Source: Erythroxylum novogranatense
Taxonomy: Eukaryota; Streptophyta; Magnoliopsida; Malpighiales; Erythroxylaceae
Length of the DNA stretch: 64,000 nucleotides
Assembly (NCBI GenBank): GCA_029891385.1
Contig: CM057230.1
Location: 50,943,414 to 51,007,413, forward strand
Direction of reading: 5' to 3'
The number at the start of each line of letters is the position of its first letter. The first letter of the stretch is position 1. Position numbers and translations under genes: made by a program. This document shows, piece by piece, positions 11,774 to 22,740 of the stretch. Below the pieces are notes generated by a model. That model had not been told where the DNA came from. It saw nothing but the letters and a program-made list of their open reading frames with translations, and made no database searches.

Positions 11774-13985
11774 ATGTCGACGGGTAGTTTTGGGAGCATG
11801 GTCGGAGGTGCGGAGGAGATGTCGATGAGAGAGAGAAAAGATGGTTTAGTTGTGGAGTTGCCGCCAAAGACTGCATCGTCGATGACTGTGGGGGAGTTGA
11901 ACAAATTGACTCTTAAGTATAATATTCCTACGTCTTGGGAGCCCCGATCGCCTTTAGGAATGGCGGATCCACAAGAACTTGATGGATACTTCGCCGTCTC
12001 AGGAGCTTTTTCTCGATGGGCGGCATGAGGCTCCGTAAGCCCGATTATTGACGAGGTGTGCGCCATGTTCGGGTTATTGCGAGTCAAATTCCTCCGAGCA
12101 GATTGGAGGTTTATAAGCGGGTTGGCATTCTTTGTGCCATCGCCTGACCATCCGCTTCTTGTCGGCATTCTGCGCCATTTCCTGAGGATGAGCCATAGTC
12201 TGAGCTCCGGGGTTGGAATCCCCTATCTGCAATATAGAGATACTCGGTATCGCCCGGCCAGGACACCCTCGAAAATTTCTTCCTGGCGGACCAAGTATTT
12301 ATTTGTGAAGCCCCCAGGATCTTCCTCTGAGTGCCAACCATGGAGGTATCCTCTGGCCGAGAAATGGAATGATTCGTCGACCTTGTCCCTTAGTAGGGAG
12401 GAGTGGGAGGTGGTCCGTCGTATCAAGGAGCTCGACAGATACGATTTTGCTCGACTCATTCAGGGATACCCCAGGGGGGCCTCGGCCGATTCTTTCCTCG
12501 TCGACCCCCCTCCTCGTATTAGCGGGCTAAAGGAGGAAATCACCCCGTCCGGTTGACTCATCGTGATTGTATTAATTGTTGAACTTTTGTGCATTAGTTT
12601 TGTTCTCTAACTCAATTTATCATTGTGCAGCCATGGTGAGGATGCCCGCCCAAGCTTCTACGTCAAGGAAACAGGCCTCTCGGAAGAAAGGGAGTGAGGC
12701 GGAAACCGGTGAGGGCGCCGCTTTGTCTGCGGGGTTGGTCTCCTCGGCTGTGTCGACGGGTGCTCCCCCTGCTGGGGACCTTCCTATTGCGTCGGAGCCA
12801 TTGCCGATTGTACCAGTGGTAGAGGAGGAGGAGGAGGACGCGGGTCCTCCTTTTAAGAGGAAGAGGTTGGTTCGGCTGGGTGACCTTCCATCCCTTTGGC
12901 CACCAGTGGGCGAGTAAAAAGAAGAAAGGCAAGGAGAAGGCGCAGTGTGAGCCTTAGGCGGTGGGAGCCCGCCATCAAGTTGGGCAGGGCGTGTCGATCG
13001 GGGACCTCGAGGTGTCCCGCTACCTTGTCGAGGGTTACTCCCCGGAACGAGCGGTTCATGGAGAAGAAAGGTAACACAGGTTGGGTTCTCGGCTCGTTCG
13101 TCTTGGTATCTTGAGCTGCGACGATGTCATTTACCGTCTTGCGGCGTTTGGAGACTCGGACCAGAAGTCCAGGATCTCCATGATCGAGATGAAGGGTTTG
13201 AAAGGCGAGCCGCCGAGGTGAAGGAGGAGACCTCCTTGAGCTAAAAACGCGCCCTCAAGAGGAGAAGAAGGCCCAAAGGGGAGATGGGAGCTTTGACGGC
13301 TCGACTGGCCGAAGTAGAGGAGGAGAAGGAGAAGGAGAGAGAGAGGAGGAAGAAAGAGAATGAGGAGTGCAGGAAGACTATGAGAGCGGAGTGGGAGATC
13401 AACAAGAAGTGCCGCCAAGACTGCCATTCCGCCGTGGTGGAAAGAGATAGATCCGAGAAAACCTTGCGGGAGAATGCGGTGCTGCTGTGCGGGAGCGTGG
13501 GATTAAGCGATCAAGCGGTGGAAGAGGCGGTTCTTATCTGAGGAGAGTTTGGAGCTACTTTGTGAGGTAGCCCTCTCGGTTCTGAAGAGGGGCCACGAGC
13601 TCTATACTCCTGAGGGGGTGGCATGCCCTTCATTCGAAGATTATGCCGAGCTGCTTATTCCCGAAGCTTTTGGGCTTTCTTTGGAGGAGATCACGAAGAA
13701 AGTCGAGGAGAACAGGCGATGTTCGGATGAAGAGCTAGATCTCGACTCAGAAGGAAGAGCTCCCTCGTGAAGATGTTCCTTGATTGCTCCCGGGTCTGCT
13801 CTGTTCCCATTGTGTCGCTCTCCGGAGAGGAAGAGCTTCCTAGTGAAGATATTCCTCCGGTTGTTCCCCCGGGTCCCGCTCCTGCTTCGTCTCTTCCGCC
13901 CACTTCCGAGGCTTCCCCTGGGTATTCCCCTGGGTATTCTCCTTCTCCTTCGGCTGTTGGTAGTTCCCATTCTCCCAAGTTCTAG
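11774..13985 (+). pseudogene. Antisense extra ORF of Tat element (PF04195-like), broken
   Basis: Reads opposite to gag-pol. The start is the ATG at 11774 in GGTGAACATGTCG. The N-terminal half (11774-12556), with blocks such as VCAMFGLLRVKFLRADWRF and PWRYPLAEKW, resembles the plant 'putative gypsy type transposon' domain PF04195. A TGA at 12026-12028 interrupts it in the same frame. A likely intron (about 12550-12631, ending TTGTGCAG) precedes a second part with an acidic EEEEED stretch and a KRKR cluster, then a coiled coil rich in Glu/Lys/Arg (about 13284-13540), a further helical block (13549-13770) and a Pro/Ser tail ending at 13985. Function in the element is unknown. Stops and frameshifts at about 12917, 13280, 13541 and 13770 suggest decay. 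Confidence 0.65.
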
Positions 13986-14214
13986 AGCTCACCTGGTCGG
14001 GCTTGTGGCCAGGATCAATTTGCAATAATAAAATTCTTTTTTGAAGTTACTTTCCATATTTTCGCTTTGTTTAAAATCATAGTGAAGTTTGGTAAAGTCG
14101 ATCATGGCCGACCGGCTTCGAGGTCGATCTATATTTGAGGCCGAGCTACGGTCCCGTGATTACCTTATGGCGACCGTCGACCTTAGTCGTCCGTGTCGGC
14201 GGCGAAAGGTCCCA

Positions 14215-14666
14215 GATCTCGTCTTGGCGACCCGACAGACCGTAGTCGATCTCTGGAGAATGCCGAGCGATGGCGATGGCGAGGGTCCCAAGGATCTTGT
14301 CTTGGCGATCCGACCGACCGTGGTGGATCTATGGAGAATGCCGAGCGATGGCGATGGCAAGGGTCCCAAGGATCTTGTCTTGGCGACCCGACCGACCGTG
14401 GTCGATCTAAGGAGAATGCCGAGCGATGGCGATGGCGAGGGTCCCAAGGATCTTGTCTTGGCGACCCGACCGACCGTGGTCGATCTAAGGAGAATGCCGA
14501 GCAATGGCGATGACGAGGGTCCCAAGGATCTTGTCTTGGCGATCCGACCGACCGTGGTGGATCTATGGAGAATGCCGAGCAATGGCGATGGCGAGGGTCC
14601 CAAGGATCTTGTCTTGGCGACCCGACCGACTGTGGTCGATCTATGGAGAATGTCGAGCAATGGGTA
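14215..14666. repeat. 78-bp tandem array, about 5.8 copies
   Basis: Units start at 14215 and 14293 and continue every 78 bases, each containing GATCTTGTCTTGGCGACCCG and GGCGATGGCGAGGGTCCCAA. Copies differ at a few positions. The period is divisible by three, so the array stays open in several frames on both strands (for example a repeated DLVLATRPTVVDL). It lies between integrase and the antisense ORF, where Tat/Ogre-type elements often carry tandem repeats. The open frames are probably not protein genes. Confidence 0.92.
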
Positions 14667-14873
14667 CCTGGATTTTCTATTCTTTGCCATACATGATTGA
14701 ATTCTTTATTGCGAAAAATCGAAACCCTTTATTGACGATAATGAGGCGTGGGCGTTAAAAACTGTCTGGCGGGGGACGGAAAAAGGTACCACATGTATAC
14801 AAAATGATAATAAGGAAAGATTAACTAAAATAAAACTTATCTATTGGTAGAACGCCTTCAAGTTCTGTGAGTT

Positions 14874-16079
14874 CTAAGGCCTTGGTAGAAACTTCCCTTT
14901 CTCATCGCTGAGGATGTAAGAACCATGCCCGACCTGCTTAATCACTCGATAGGGTCCTTCCCACGTCTGTCCGAGCTTTTCGGGATGCTTTCCAGCCGCC
15001 TCGGCATTTTGTAAGACGTAACCACCTACCTTTACATCGCTCGGCTTGACCCTTCTGTTGTAGAACTTGGTCGCCTTTTGCCTGACGGCTTCTGAGCGAG
15101 CAGCTGCCCTTTCTCTATCCTCGCTAAAGAGAACGAGCTCTGCTCTGGCTTCATCATTCCGCTCTTCTTCATAGCCCGACACCCTTTGATTGTACAATGC
15201 CACCTCTCTTTGGAACTAGGGCTTACATCACGAAGGTCATCTGAGCGGTGTTTCCCACAATGGCTCGTTCGGTGTGGTTCTATATGCCCATACTTGTCTA
15301 CTTCTTCCACCCAGGTCTTTCGGTCGTCCAGGCATTTTTTAAGGGCGTTCATTATCTTTTTGTTGGTGTTCTCTGCGAGACCGTTACTTTGGGGATGGGC
15401 TACGAAGTCAACCGTAGTTTGATCTTTAGTCGATCCACAAAAATCTCTAAACTTGTGGTTGTCGAGCTGCCGCCATTATCTCAACCAACACCATAGGCAT
15501 CCGAAGCGGCGTAGTATATTCTTCTTTATGAAACTTTTCACCTTCCCTCGGTGATTGTAGCGATAGACTCAGCTTCTACCCACTTAGTGAAATATTCCAC
15601 TGTCACTATCAGGAATTTCTTTTGTCTGGGACCGAGAGGGAAGGGCCCCAGTATATCCATTCTCCATTGAGCAAAAGGGATAGGATGACTCACAATTTAC
15701 ATTCGCTCGATTAATTTGGTGAGGCAATTGCTATTTCTCTGGCGAGCCTCACATCGGTCGACCTTTTAAAACGATCTCTTCTCATTGTCAGCCAGTAGTA
15801 CCCCTGTCTGATCAATCAGTGAGCTAACATTCTGCCCCCTATGTGATTTCCGTACATCCCTTCATGGACTTCGGCCATTGCCTGCTCGGCTTCTTCTTCA
15901 TTCAAGCATCGAAGCAATGGCCAGTCGTAAGACCGCCTATATAGAGTACCGTTGACGATCGTGTATTCGACTGCCCTTATCCTTAACTTCTTGGCCTCTG
16001 ACGCGTCTTCCTGTTGCTTTCCTTCTAAAAGGTGCTCGCGTAATCGGTTCATCGAACTCGTGGCCGGTACTCACGTTGA
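14874..16079 (-). pseudogene. Tat-type integrase region, broken
   Basis: Integrase inserts the cDNA. The zinc-binding part is at 15816-16052 (a GTLYRRSYDWPLLRCL block, then HEGMYGNHIGGR). The catalytic core follows in decayed form around 15190-15700 (FAQWRMDILGPFPLGP near 15650, then TKWVEAESIATITEGKVK). The C-terminal part at 14874-15203 has RVKPSDVKVGGYVL and WEGPYRVIKQVGHGSY, typical of gypsy integrase tails. Frame changes near 15350, 15500 and 15800 prevent a continuous product. It continues from the RNase H region upstream on the minus strand. Confidence 0.8.
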
Positions 16080-16280
16080 GAACTTCCTCGACTTTCTAAA
16101 TGCTAGGCCGATCCAGTCGTTCGACTAGAACATTGTTTATGGTGTCACGGTCGGAAGCCACCTTCGAGAGCGCATCCGCTTTAGCATTTCGAGCTCGTTC
16201 TATTCTGCTGATTAGTCTTGTTGAAATTGCTCAATTCTGCTTTACTAACTCGGATACTTGATCATGTTGTTCCCTTGGCC

Positions 16281-17237
16281 TCATCTTGCCGGTGACTTGG
16301 CGACCACCACTTGGTCGTCGCTATATATCTTCAGGTGCTTCACCCCCATCTCCCTGGCTAGTTGGAGGCCGGTTATCAGAGCCTCATATTCTGCCTCGTT
16401 ATTGGAGGCCTTGAATTCTAGCCGAAGGGCGTATTCTACCTTTTCTTCCATATGTGGGCTGACCAGCACTACTCCCGCTCCGCATCCCTCGGCATTGGAT
16501 GACCCGTCGACAAACAAGCTCTAGGCGGGGAAAGGCTCGTCCTTCGAGCTAGGTTGGCTCATCTCTGCAATGAAGTCTGCCAACACCTGCGCTTTAATGG
16601 TCGTGCGGGGCTTGTATCAGATGTCGAACTCCCGATTCTACAGCCACTTTATCGGCCGACACGAAGTTTGGGCTTTTGAAAGCCTTTGCGAGGGTTGATC
16701 AGTCCACACCTCAATGGTATGACTTTGGAAGTAAGGCCTCAACTTCCTGGCTGTCATTATCAAAGAGAGGGCTAGCTTCTCTATGGGCGTATATCGCGTT
16801 TCTGGCCCGGTCAACACTTTGCTGACATAGTAGATGGGATACTGCTCGTTTCCTTCTGATCGGATAAGTACCGCGCTGATCGACCCCTCCGTAATCGCCA
16901 AGTATAAAATCAAGTTCTCCCCCTCTACCGGGCTTTGCAGAATAGGCGGGCTAGACAAATATTGTTTTAAGTGTTGGAAAACTTTCTCGCACTCATCTGG
17001 CCATTGAAACTAGATCACGTTCGCTTTCCTCAGGACTTTGAAAAATGGGAGGCACTTGTCTCCTAGTCTGGAAATGAACCTACTCAGCGAAACTATCCGA
17101 CCGGTCAATATCTGAATATCTTTCAAGCATTGCGGCGAAGGCATCTGTATGATGGCCTCAATCTTCTCTGGATTAGCTTCGATTCCCCGCTGAGTGATCA
17201 TAAACTCCAGGAATTTTTCGGATGCCACCCCAAACAC
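16281..17237 (-). pseudogene. Tat-type RT connection and RNase H domains, broken
   Basis: The segment at 17010-17237 is the end of RT (FLEFMITQRGIEANPEKIEA). 16638-16958 is the RT/RNase H connection (LYLAITEGSISAVLIR; YYVSKVLTGPETRYTPIEKL). 16281-16517 is the second, plant-type RNase H with FVDGSSNAEGCGAGVVLVSP and NNEAEYEALITGLQLA, in which the D, E and D catalytic positions are visible (VDGS, EAEYEA, YSDDQ). Gaps and frameshifts lie between the three pieces. Confidence 0.85.
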
Positions 17238-17251
17238 GCATTTTTCCGGGT

Positions 17252-18568
17252 TTAACTCATCTGGAATTTATTCAGGGTCTGGAAGACTTCCTTGAGATCT
17301 TGTACATGCTCTGCGGACGTCTTATTTTTGACCACCATATCATCCACATAAGCTTCCACCGTCTGGCCAATCTGTTTTTTGAAGACTTCTGTGACGAGCC
17401 GTTGATAGGTCACCCCGGCGTTTTTCAGGCCGAAAGGCATTACTTGGTAGCAATATGTGCCTTGGTCGGTTATGAAGACGGTCTTTTCTTTGTCTTCCAG
17501 GCTCATTTGGATCTGATGGTAGCCCAAGAAAGCATCCAGGAAGCTGAGCAGCTCATGCCCTGAGGTGGAGTCTACTAATTGGTCGATCTTAGGCAATGGG
17601 AAGCTGTCCTTTGGACACGCTTTGTTCAGGTCGGTGAAATCTATGCACATTCTCCACTTCCCGTTCTTCTTTTTTACTAAAACGACATTGGCGAGCCATT
17701 CAGGATATTTGACCTCTCGGATGAACCCGGCCTCCAGCAACTTCGCTACTTCCTTCTCGATCACCCCCTGTCGCTCCTTGCTGTGCCATCGCTTCTTTTG
17801 TCTGATCGGCTTATAGTCATGCCGAATACCGAGGGAGTGAGACGCGACTGATCGAGAAATTCCGAGCATGTCGCTCGGTACCCAAGCGAAAACCGACCCA
17901 TTTTCTACCAAACAATCTGTGATTTCTTTAACCAGGTCCCTCTGCAGCTCGGACCCTAGGTTTGTGAACTTAGAAGGGTTGGCTTCGTCCAATACAACCC
18001 TCTGCGTTTCTTCCTCCGGGTTCATCCTGTCTGTCTCTTCGTCGGTTCTCACATCAAGAGAGCTCGTCAGCACTACCGCCCCATCTAATGTTTTAGTCTC
18101 TGCTAAGTAACATTCCCTGGCGATTCTCTGCTGACCTCTGACAATACCGACTCCGTGGGGTGTCGGGAACTTCATAACTTGGTAGTAGGTGGAGACGACT
18201 GACCTGAGGGCATTTTGAGTTGCCCGCCCGATTATTGCATTGTACGCCCCTTGAAATTTTACGACCAGGAACTCAATGTCCCTTTCTATCTGACACGGTT
18301 TCTGCCCGAACTTCACTTTCAAGTACACCCGGGTGAACGGGTAGGCCGACGCCCCGGTTACCCCTTTGATGGGGCCGACTATGGGTAGTAGTCGATCTTT
18401 GGGTATCTTCATCTGTTTGAAGGCCTCATAATACAACAAGTCGACTGAGCTGCCTGTGTCAATCATCACCCGTTTCACCTCGTATCCGTCCATGTTCAGG
18501 TTTACCACAAGGACGTCGTCATGAGGGCAACTTACTCCATTGAGGTCGGACTCGTCAAATGATATCAT
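17252..18568 (-). pseudogene. Tat-type aspartic protease and reverse transcriptase, 438-codon open segment
   Basis: The longest surviving pol piece. The protease domain carries the active-site motif DTGSSVDLLYYEAF at about residues 37-50. RT begins near residue 280 (VIEKEVAKLLEAGFIREVKY) and continues through WRMCIDFTDLNKACPKDSFPLP, LSFLDAFLGYHQIQM and YQVMPFGLKNAGVTYQRLV to the catalytic YVDDM. It then loses frame at 17252. No stop occurs inside these 438 codons, although the rest of the element is broken. The protein would be released from a Gag-Pol precursor. Confidence 0.9.
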
Positions 18569-18599
18569 CCCGTCGCTCTCCCTCGGTTTTTTGATGGAT

Positions 18600-20190
18600 T
18601 AGTCTTTGCCTACCTGTTTGACATATCTTTTTCTCCCTTTGTTGGTGGATCCCCCGGCTGCATTTCCACCGAATATCATATTAATGACTCCAGTCGGTCG
18701 GTCGTCTTGTCGCACGACATTTCCGTCATTCTTTCCTCGACCGCCCTCTCGTTCTTGTCGATTATCCGACCAGCATTCGCCTCCTTCGTCATTTCATCAT
18801 TTCTACTCTGGCGGTTGCTATTATCGGCCGACTGTCTGCGTCGATTATCCCGATCGGCATTTTGCCGTCTTCACAAATCGCCTAACCTTCCCTTTGTATG
18901 AGGAATTGATTTCTTTTTCAACTACCAGCAATCTTCGTGTCATGACCGACCTCTTTGTGGAAGCAATGAATACAAATTAGGGTTCTGTTCTTGTAGGGGT
19001 GTCTTCATTTTTCGGGTTCTCAGACGGTTTCCCATCCGCTCTCATTCTGCCAACACCTCTTCATATCGCTTTGTTTAGTGGGGTGAACTCTTGTCGATAT
19101 CCACAGCCGGTTGGTCGGTCTTCTCGATTCGGTAGCCTTTTGCCTCTTGTGTGAATTGCCCTTGTCATTCGGCGACGATCATCCGCTTCGACGCCTCGTT
19201 TTTCAGCACTTCTTCAAGTTGAATATACCTATCCGCCTGTTTCTTATTTCTGAGCGGATCGGGGCTGATCGAGGCGATGACTTATTAAACTCCTCGTCCC
19301 TCGTATTGGCCATGGCGCGACCCGGCGTAGACGGCGGTGGTCGGGCACCTCGACCGCCGTTATTGAGCCGAGTGATGAACTCCTCAAACTCTCGTTTCTT
19401 CCTTGGGTAAGTTGCATCACCTCTGAAGTCTGTCTTTTGACCGCTTACTAGTGGTGAATCGGTTCAGAATAACAACTGAAATCTTGAAGCATGTGATACT
19501 GACCCGAGGGCAAGTTGTTGAACCATCGCCAGCTCCCTCTTGGAAGGCCGTGCGAAAGCCTTACATTGGATAGCGTCTGGAACCTGATGTAGATTCATCA
19601 TAAATGGAAGTCTTGTAGATAATCTAGAAATTGGTCCTCGGTGTATTTCTCGAAATCGGTATTTTTGTTCCGTGTCGGGGGCTGTCGAATTTTTGGGGTG
19701 AAGGAGAGTCATCTTGCGCCATTAGGCGATCCGGACGAAAGCTTCATAGCGCGTTAATCCGATCATCTGCGATTTTTTGTAGGGCTTGGATGGGCGATGA
19801 TCGGTTATTAAGCCGATTTGTCGGGCGGCCGGCCTTATGAGCGGCCGGTATTGTCTTGATTGAGGCTACAGGATCTGGCGAATCACCAGTTCAACTGCCT
19901 CCTCTATCTGTTTCCGATTCAGGGTGGTGTGCATGGACGGAGGAGGATCTGCGCCTAACCGGTGCTGGAGATTCGGGCGCGCATTGAATGCAACGTTATC
20001 TTCTAAGGCCACGCTCTGTTCTTCTTATTCTAAGGTTTGAGGATGCAGTTGATCGTTTGGATTAGAGGATTCCGTCGCGGAAATATGTAGTGCGGCGGCA
20101 GTCGTCGTAGAAGTCGTGAGCTTATCTGTTGCATCGCTAGAGCCGCGACAGCAGCTATGTCAGGATTCATCGCCGCCGCCTGGCTGATTT
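18600..20190 (-). pseudogene. Tat-type gag, heavily decayed
   Basis: The core gag (capsid) domain is recognisable at 19464-19712, around the segment LPFMMNLHQVPDAIQCKAFA followed by WF/GSI-like remnants (ALGSVSHASRFQLLF). Nearer to pol, around 18850-18980, a remnant of the Cys/His segment is seen as HEDCW followed by LKKK. Many stops and frame changes occur. Leader sequence joins it to the primer site at 20240. Confidence 0.65.
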
Positions 20191-20222
20191 GTGTGTTTCT
20201 AGACGTGGTGCCCGGAAGTCGG

Positions 20223-20240
20223 GCCCCACGGTGGGCGCCA
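20223..20240 (-). promoter_or_regulatory. Primer binding site, tRNA-Lys type
   Basis: On the minus strand TGGCGCCCACCGTGGGGC starts two bases after the 5' LTR. It is complementary over 18 bases to the 3' end of plant cytosolic tRNA-Lys(CTT) as I recall that sequence. It primes minus-strand DNA synthesis. Confidence 0.85.
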
Positions 20241-20242
20241 AT

Positions 20243-20643
20243 TGGTTATGCAGGATTCTGGCAGGATGGAACGTTGCCGTTGTGCTTCATGTGATTGACT
20301 GTCTTCTGTGATGAATTCAGTATGATGATACCTGCAAAACAAAGAAGGCTTGACGGGAGTTGTGTCCCGATTAGCCCCTCCGACGCTCAAGTCAGTTTTC
20401 TGGTGAAGGTGAGGTTGATAAACACAGAGAAAGCTAGGTTTATGATTGTGCGTACCTCTGTTATGAGAATAATACCTTTTATATGGTCTTTCAGCTAGGT
20501 TTAGGTCTTTACGTATCTGCATGAGAGATGTTCTTCTACTGTTGGGCCATGGATGTGGGTCGTCGCCGAATTAATTGATGGATGTGAGACCGACCGATCG
20601 GCCTGTGGGATTGGGCTCGGGTCCAATATAGCCGACCCAACCA
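20243..20643 (-). repeat. 5' LTR of the Tat-type element
   Basis: 401 bp, bounded by TGGTTATGCAGG and GCCGACCCAACCA on the plus strand, followed by CATTG at 20644. It is about 15 bases longer than its partner because of scattered single-base indels. Confidence 0.93.
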
Positions 20644-20648
20644 CATTG

Positions 20649-21779
20649 TTTAGAAGAAGATTTGATTCGCTTATCATAATATACATGAAATTGCTTGGAA
20701 AAGGATCTGGTTCGTTTGTATACAATAAAACAACCAACTAATAAGGGAATATTCCTACTGTCATGTTGTTTATTTTACCTCCTATATTTTCTAATAAATA
20801 CGTATTCATATTTTCTCATTTTATTTGGTAATATATTCATGTTATTATTAACTTTATTTAAAATTATAACTTAAATTAAATTATGAATTACAATTTTATA
20901 CATTATAAGTGTTTTAAATGGTATTTTCTTTGAATAAATTATCATCTCAATTAGTGGTGACAATAACGTTAAGAGTATAAATGATTTCGGTAAGTAACTT
21001 AGAATAGTTGGTAACGCATACACCTAAACATCATTTACAACTAGAAAGAAACTATTAATTAACAACAATTATACATATAATTAAAGAAGAATCCAATAGA
21101 ATGAGAGTGAAAAAGTGATAATAGGCTAAAAATCCATTTCTAAGATAAATACGCAATGAAAGAAGCAAGATAACTATTAAGAAAAGGGTTTACTTAACAA
21201 TTAGGTTTGGGTAAAATTTAAGGTTGTTCTATTAGTTTTCTTTATTATTTTAAAAATTTAATGATGTGTAACATTTATTTTCACATAAATGCTTGTTAAA
21301 AATTCTATTGATATAATAATTACAACAATAATATTAATTAAAGATTAATTCAATTTTATAATAATTTAAGCGTTTGAACATTTTATTAATTCAAACTAGT
21401 ATTATTCATTCTTTTAAATATAATTTAATATTTTCTCCTAAATATGTTAATTTATTGTATTTTAGAAATTAATGTTTCTCTATCGTAGAAGTTTGCTTTT
21501 TGTTTTTCATTTTTAATATAGGATATTAAATTTTTCTTTATTTTTCCTCTGTAACAAATATGATCTATTGATATATCTCTGTGATATATCATTGAGCTAT
21601 TAGTGTTTTGTTGTGCCTACATTCTTCTTCTAATTTCATACATGTGCTATTGCTTCTTTTTTTAGTCCAATTGTGTTATATATGGTTTATATTATATTGT
21701 CTAAAAGCATTTGCTTAAAGTGAAAAAGAAAAAGAAAACAATTAATAAAATCCCAAAAGGAGTAATTAAATAATTTATT
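20649..21779. other. AT-rich DNA without a recognisable gene
   Basis: No coding similarity or terminal repeat was seen. The last part (about 21715-21779), with AAAGAAAAAGAAAAC and a Lys-rich reading, may be the N-terminal edge of the hAT transposase relic that follows. Confidence 0.45.
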
Positions 21780-22740
21780 AAAGAAGTAGGCTCTTCTAAT
21801 GAGAATCATAAGGAATTAGGTGAAGTTAATTTTGAACAATATCAAGAAAATTTAAGTGATGAGATTTATATTTATGAGGATATTAGTAATTTAAGTGAGT
21901 ACGATTATATACCAAATGCATCCATTTTAAAAATTTTAAGGGCATATGAGCAGCTAATCTCTATATTGGATATTTATGATCCTAATAATTGGGATAATCT
22001 TGATAACAAAGTAAAGGACGTTTTAGTCGAAAAGGGCCTGTAAAAGAATTAAATCTTATGTTTCCTTTAGACAATACATCTTGGCATTTTTCATATTTTT
22101 ATTATTGTAGAATATTGAGTAATAGAGAGATTAGTGATAGAAAATTGTTGGTTTACTCTAAACATATAGATAAAGTATTTTATTTTTGTTGTTAGTTGTT
22201 CAAATCTAATAGAAAACAAAGTGCATTAATAAATGAAGGATTTAGAGATTGAAAACATCTTTGGGAGAGACTTATAGAACATGAGAGTAGTGTTGAGGAT
22301 ATGACTAATATAAGAACTTGGAATGAATTAATAGTAAGTTTGAGTAAAAATCAAACAATTGATAAAGACTTGTAAAGAAATTGTAAAAGAGAAAGAAAGT
22401 TGGAGACAAGTTTTGATAAGAATAGTTTATGTTGTGAAATATCTTGCTAAATATAACTTAGCCTTTCTAAGATCCAATAAGAAACTTTACCAAAAATAGT
22501 AATGGTAATTTTTTTGGGATTGATTAAGATGATTGTTGAATGTGATGTAATAATGCAAGAGCATATTAGACACATTTAAAATCATGAAATTCATCATTAC
22601 TATTTTGGTTATAAAATTTAAAATGAATTGATTTCTTTGTTGACCCATAGTAATAGAACTTCTATTATAAGGATTATTAAAGAGGTGAAATACTTTTCTA
22701 TTATTCTTAATTGTACCCCATATTTTGAGCTATAAAAAAC
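21780..22740 (+). pseudogene. hAT-family transposase relic (ZMYM1-like, TTF zinc-finger type)
   Basis: Read with frame changes, the stretch resembles the N-terminal half of plant hAT transposases annotated as zinc finger MYM-type protein 1-like. Visible blocks are a D-T-S-W-H-F-S segment followed by [16 protein letters not shown] (zinc-finger region, about 22140-22200), NEGFRDWKHLWERLIEHES with one tryptophan codon now a stop (22230-22290), NKKLYQNSNGNFLGLIK-like (22480-22530), and an [18 protein letters not shown] block up to about 22715. The catalytic and dimerisation regions further downstream are missing. Several TAA/TAG/TGA codons interrupt it. A dead fragment, with no terminal inverted repeats found. 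Confidence 0.7.

Larger units (their letters stand above)
10622..20643 (-). mobile_element. Complete Ty3/gypsy retrotransposon, Tat-type, 10.0 kb
   Basis: Two direct LTRs (10622-11007 and 20243-20643) begin TGG and end CCA and are flanked by a perfect 5-bp target duplication, CATTG (10617-10621 and 20644-20648). On the minus strand the order is 5' LTR, tRNA-Lys primer site, gag, protease, RT, RNase H, integrase, a 78-bp tandem array, an ORF in the opposite direction, polypurine tract and 3' LTR. An extra ORF after integrase, in antisense, is characteristic of Tat-lineage elements such as Grande. All ORFs carry stops or frameshifts, so the copy is not autonomous. The LTRs look roughly 90% identical by eye with several indels, so the insertion is not recent. 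Confidence 0.93.

Noticed and set aside
14215..14666. CRISPR-like array
   Set aside because: Units are contiguous 78-bp tandem repeats without unique spacers, in a plant retrotransposon.
14160..14690. 176-codon minus-strand and 203-codon plus-strand repeat proteins
   Set aside because: The 78-bp array has a period divisible by three, so it stays open in several frames. No start or homology evidence favours either.
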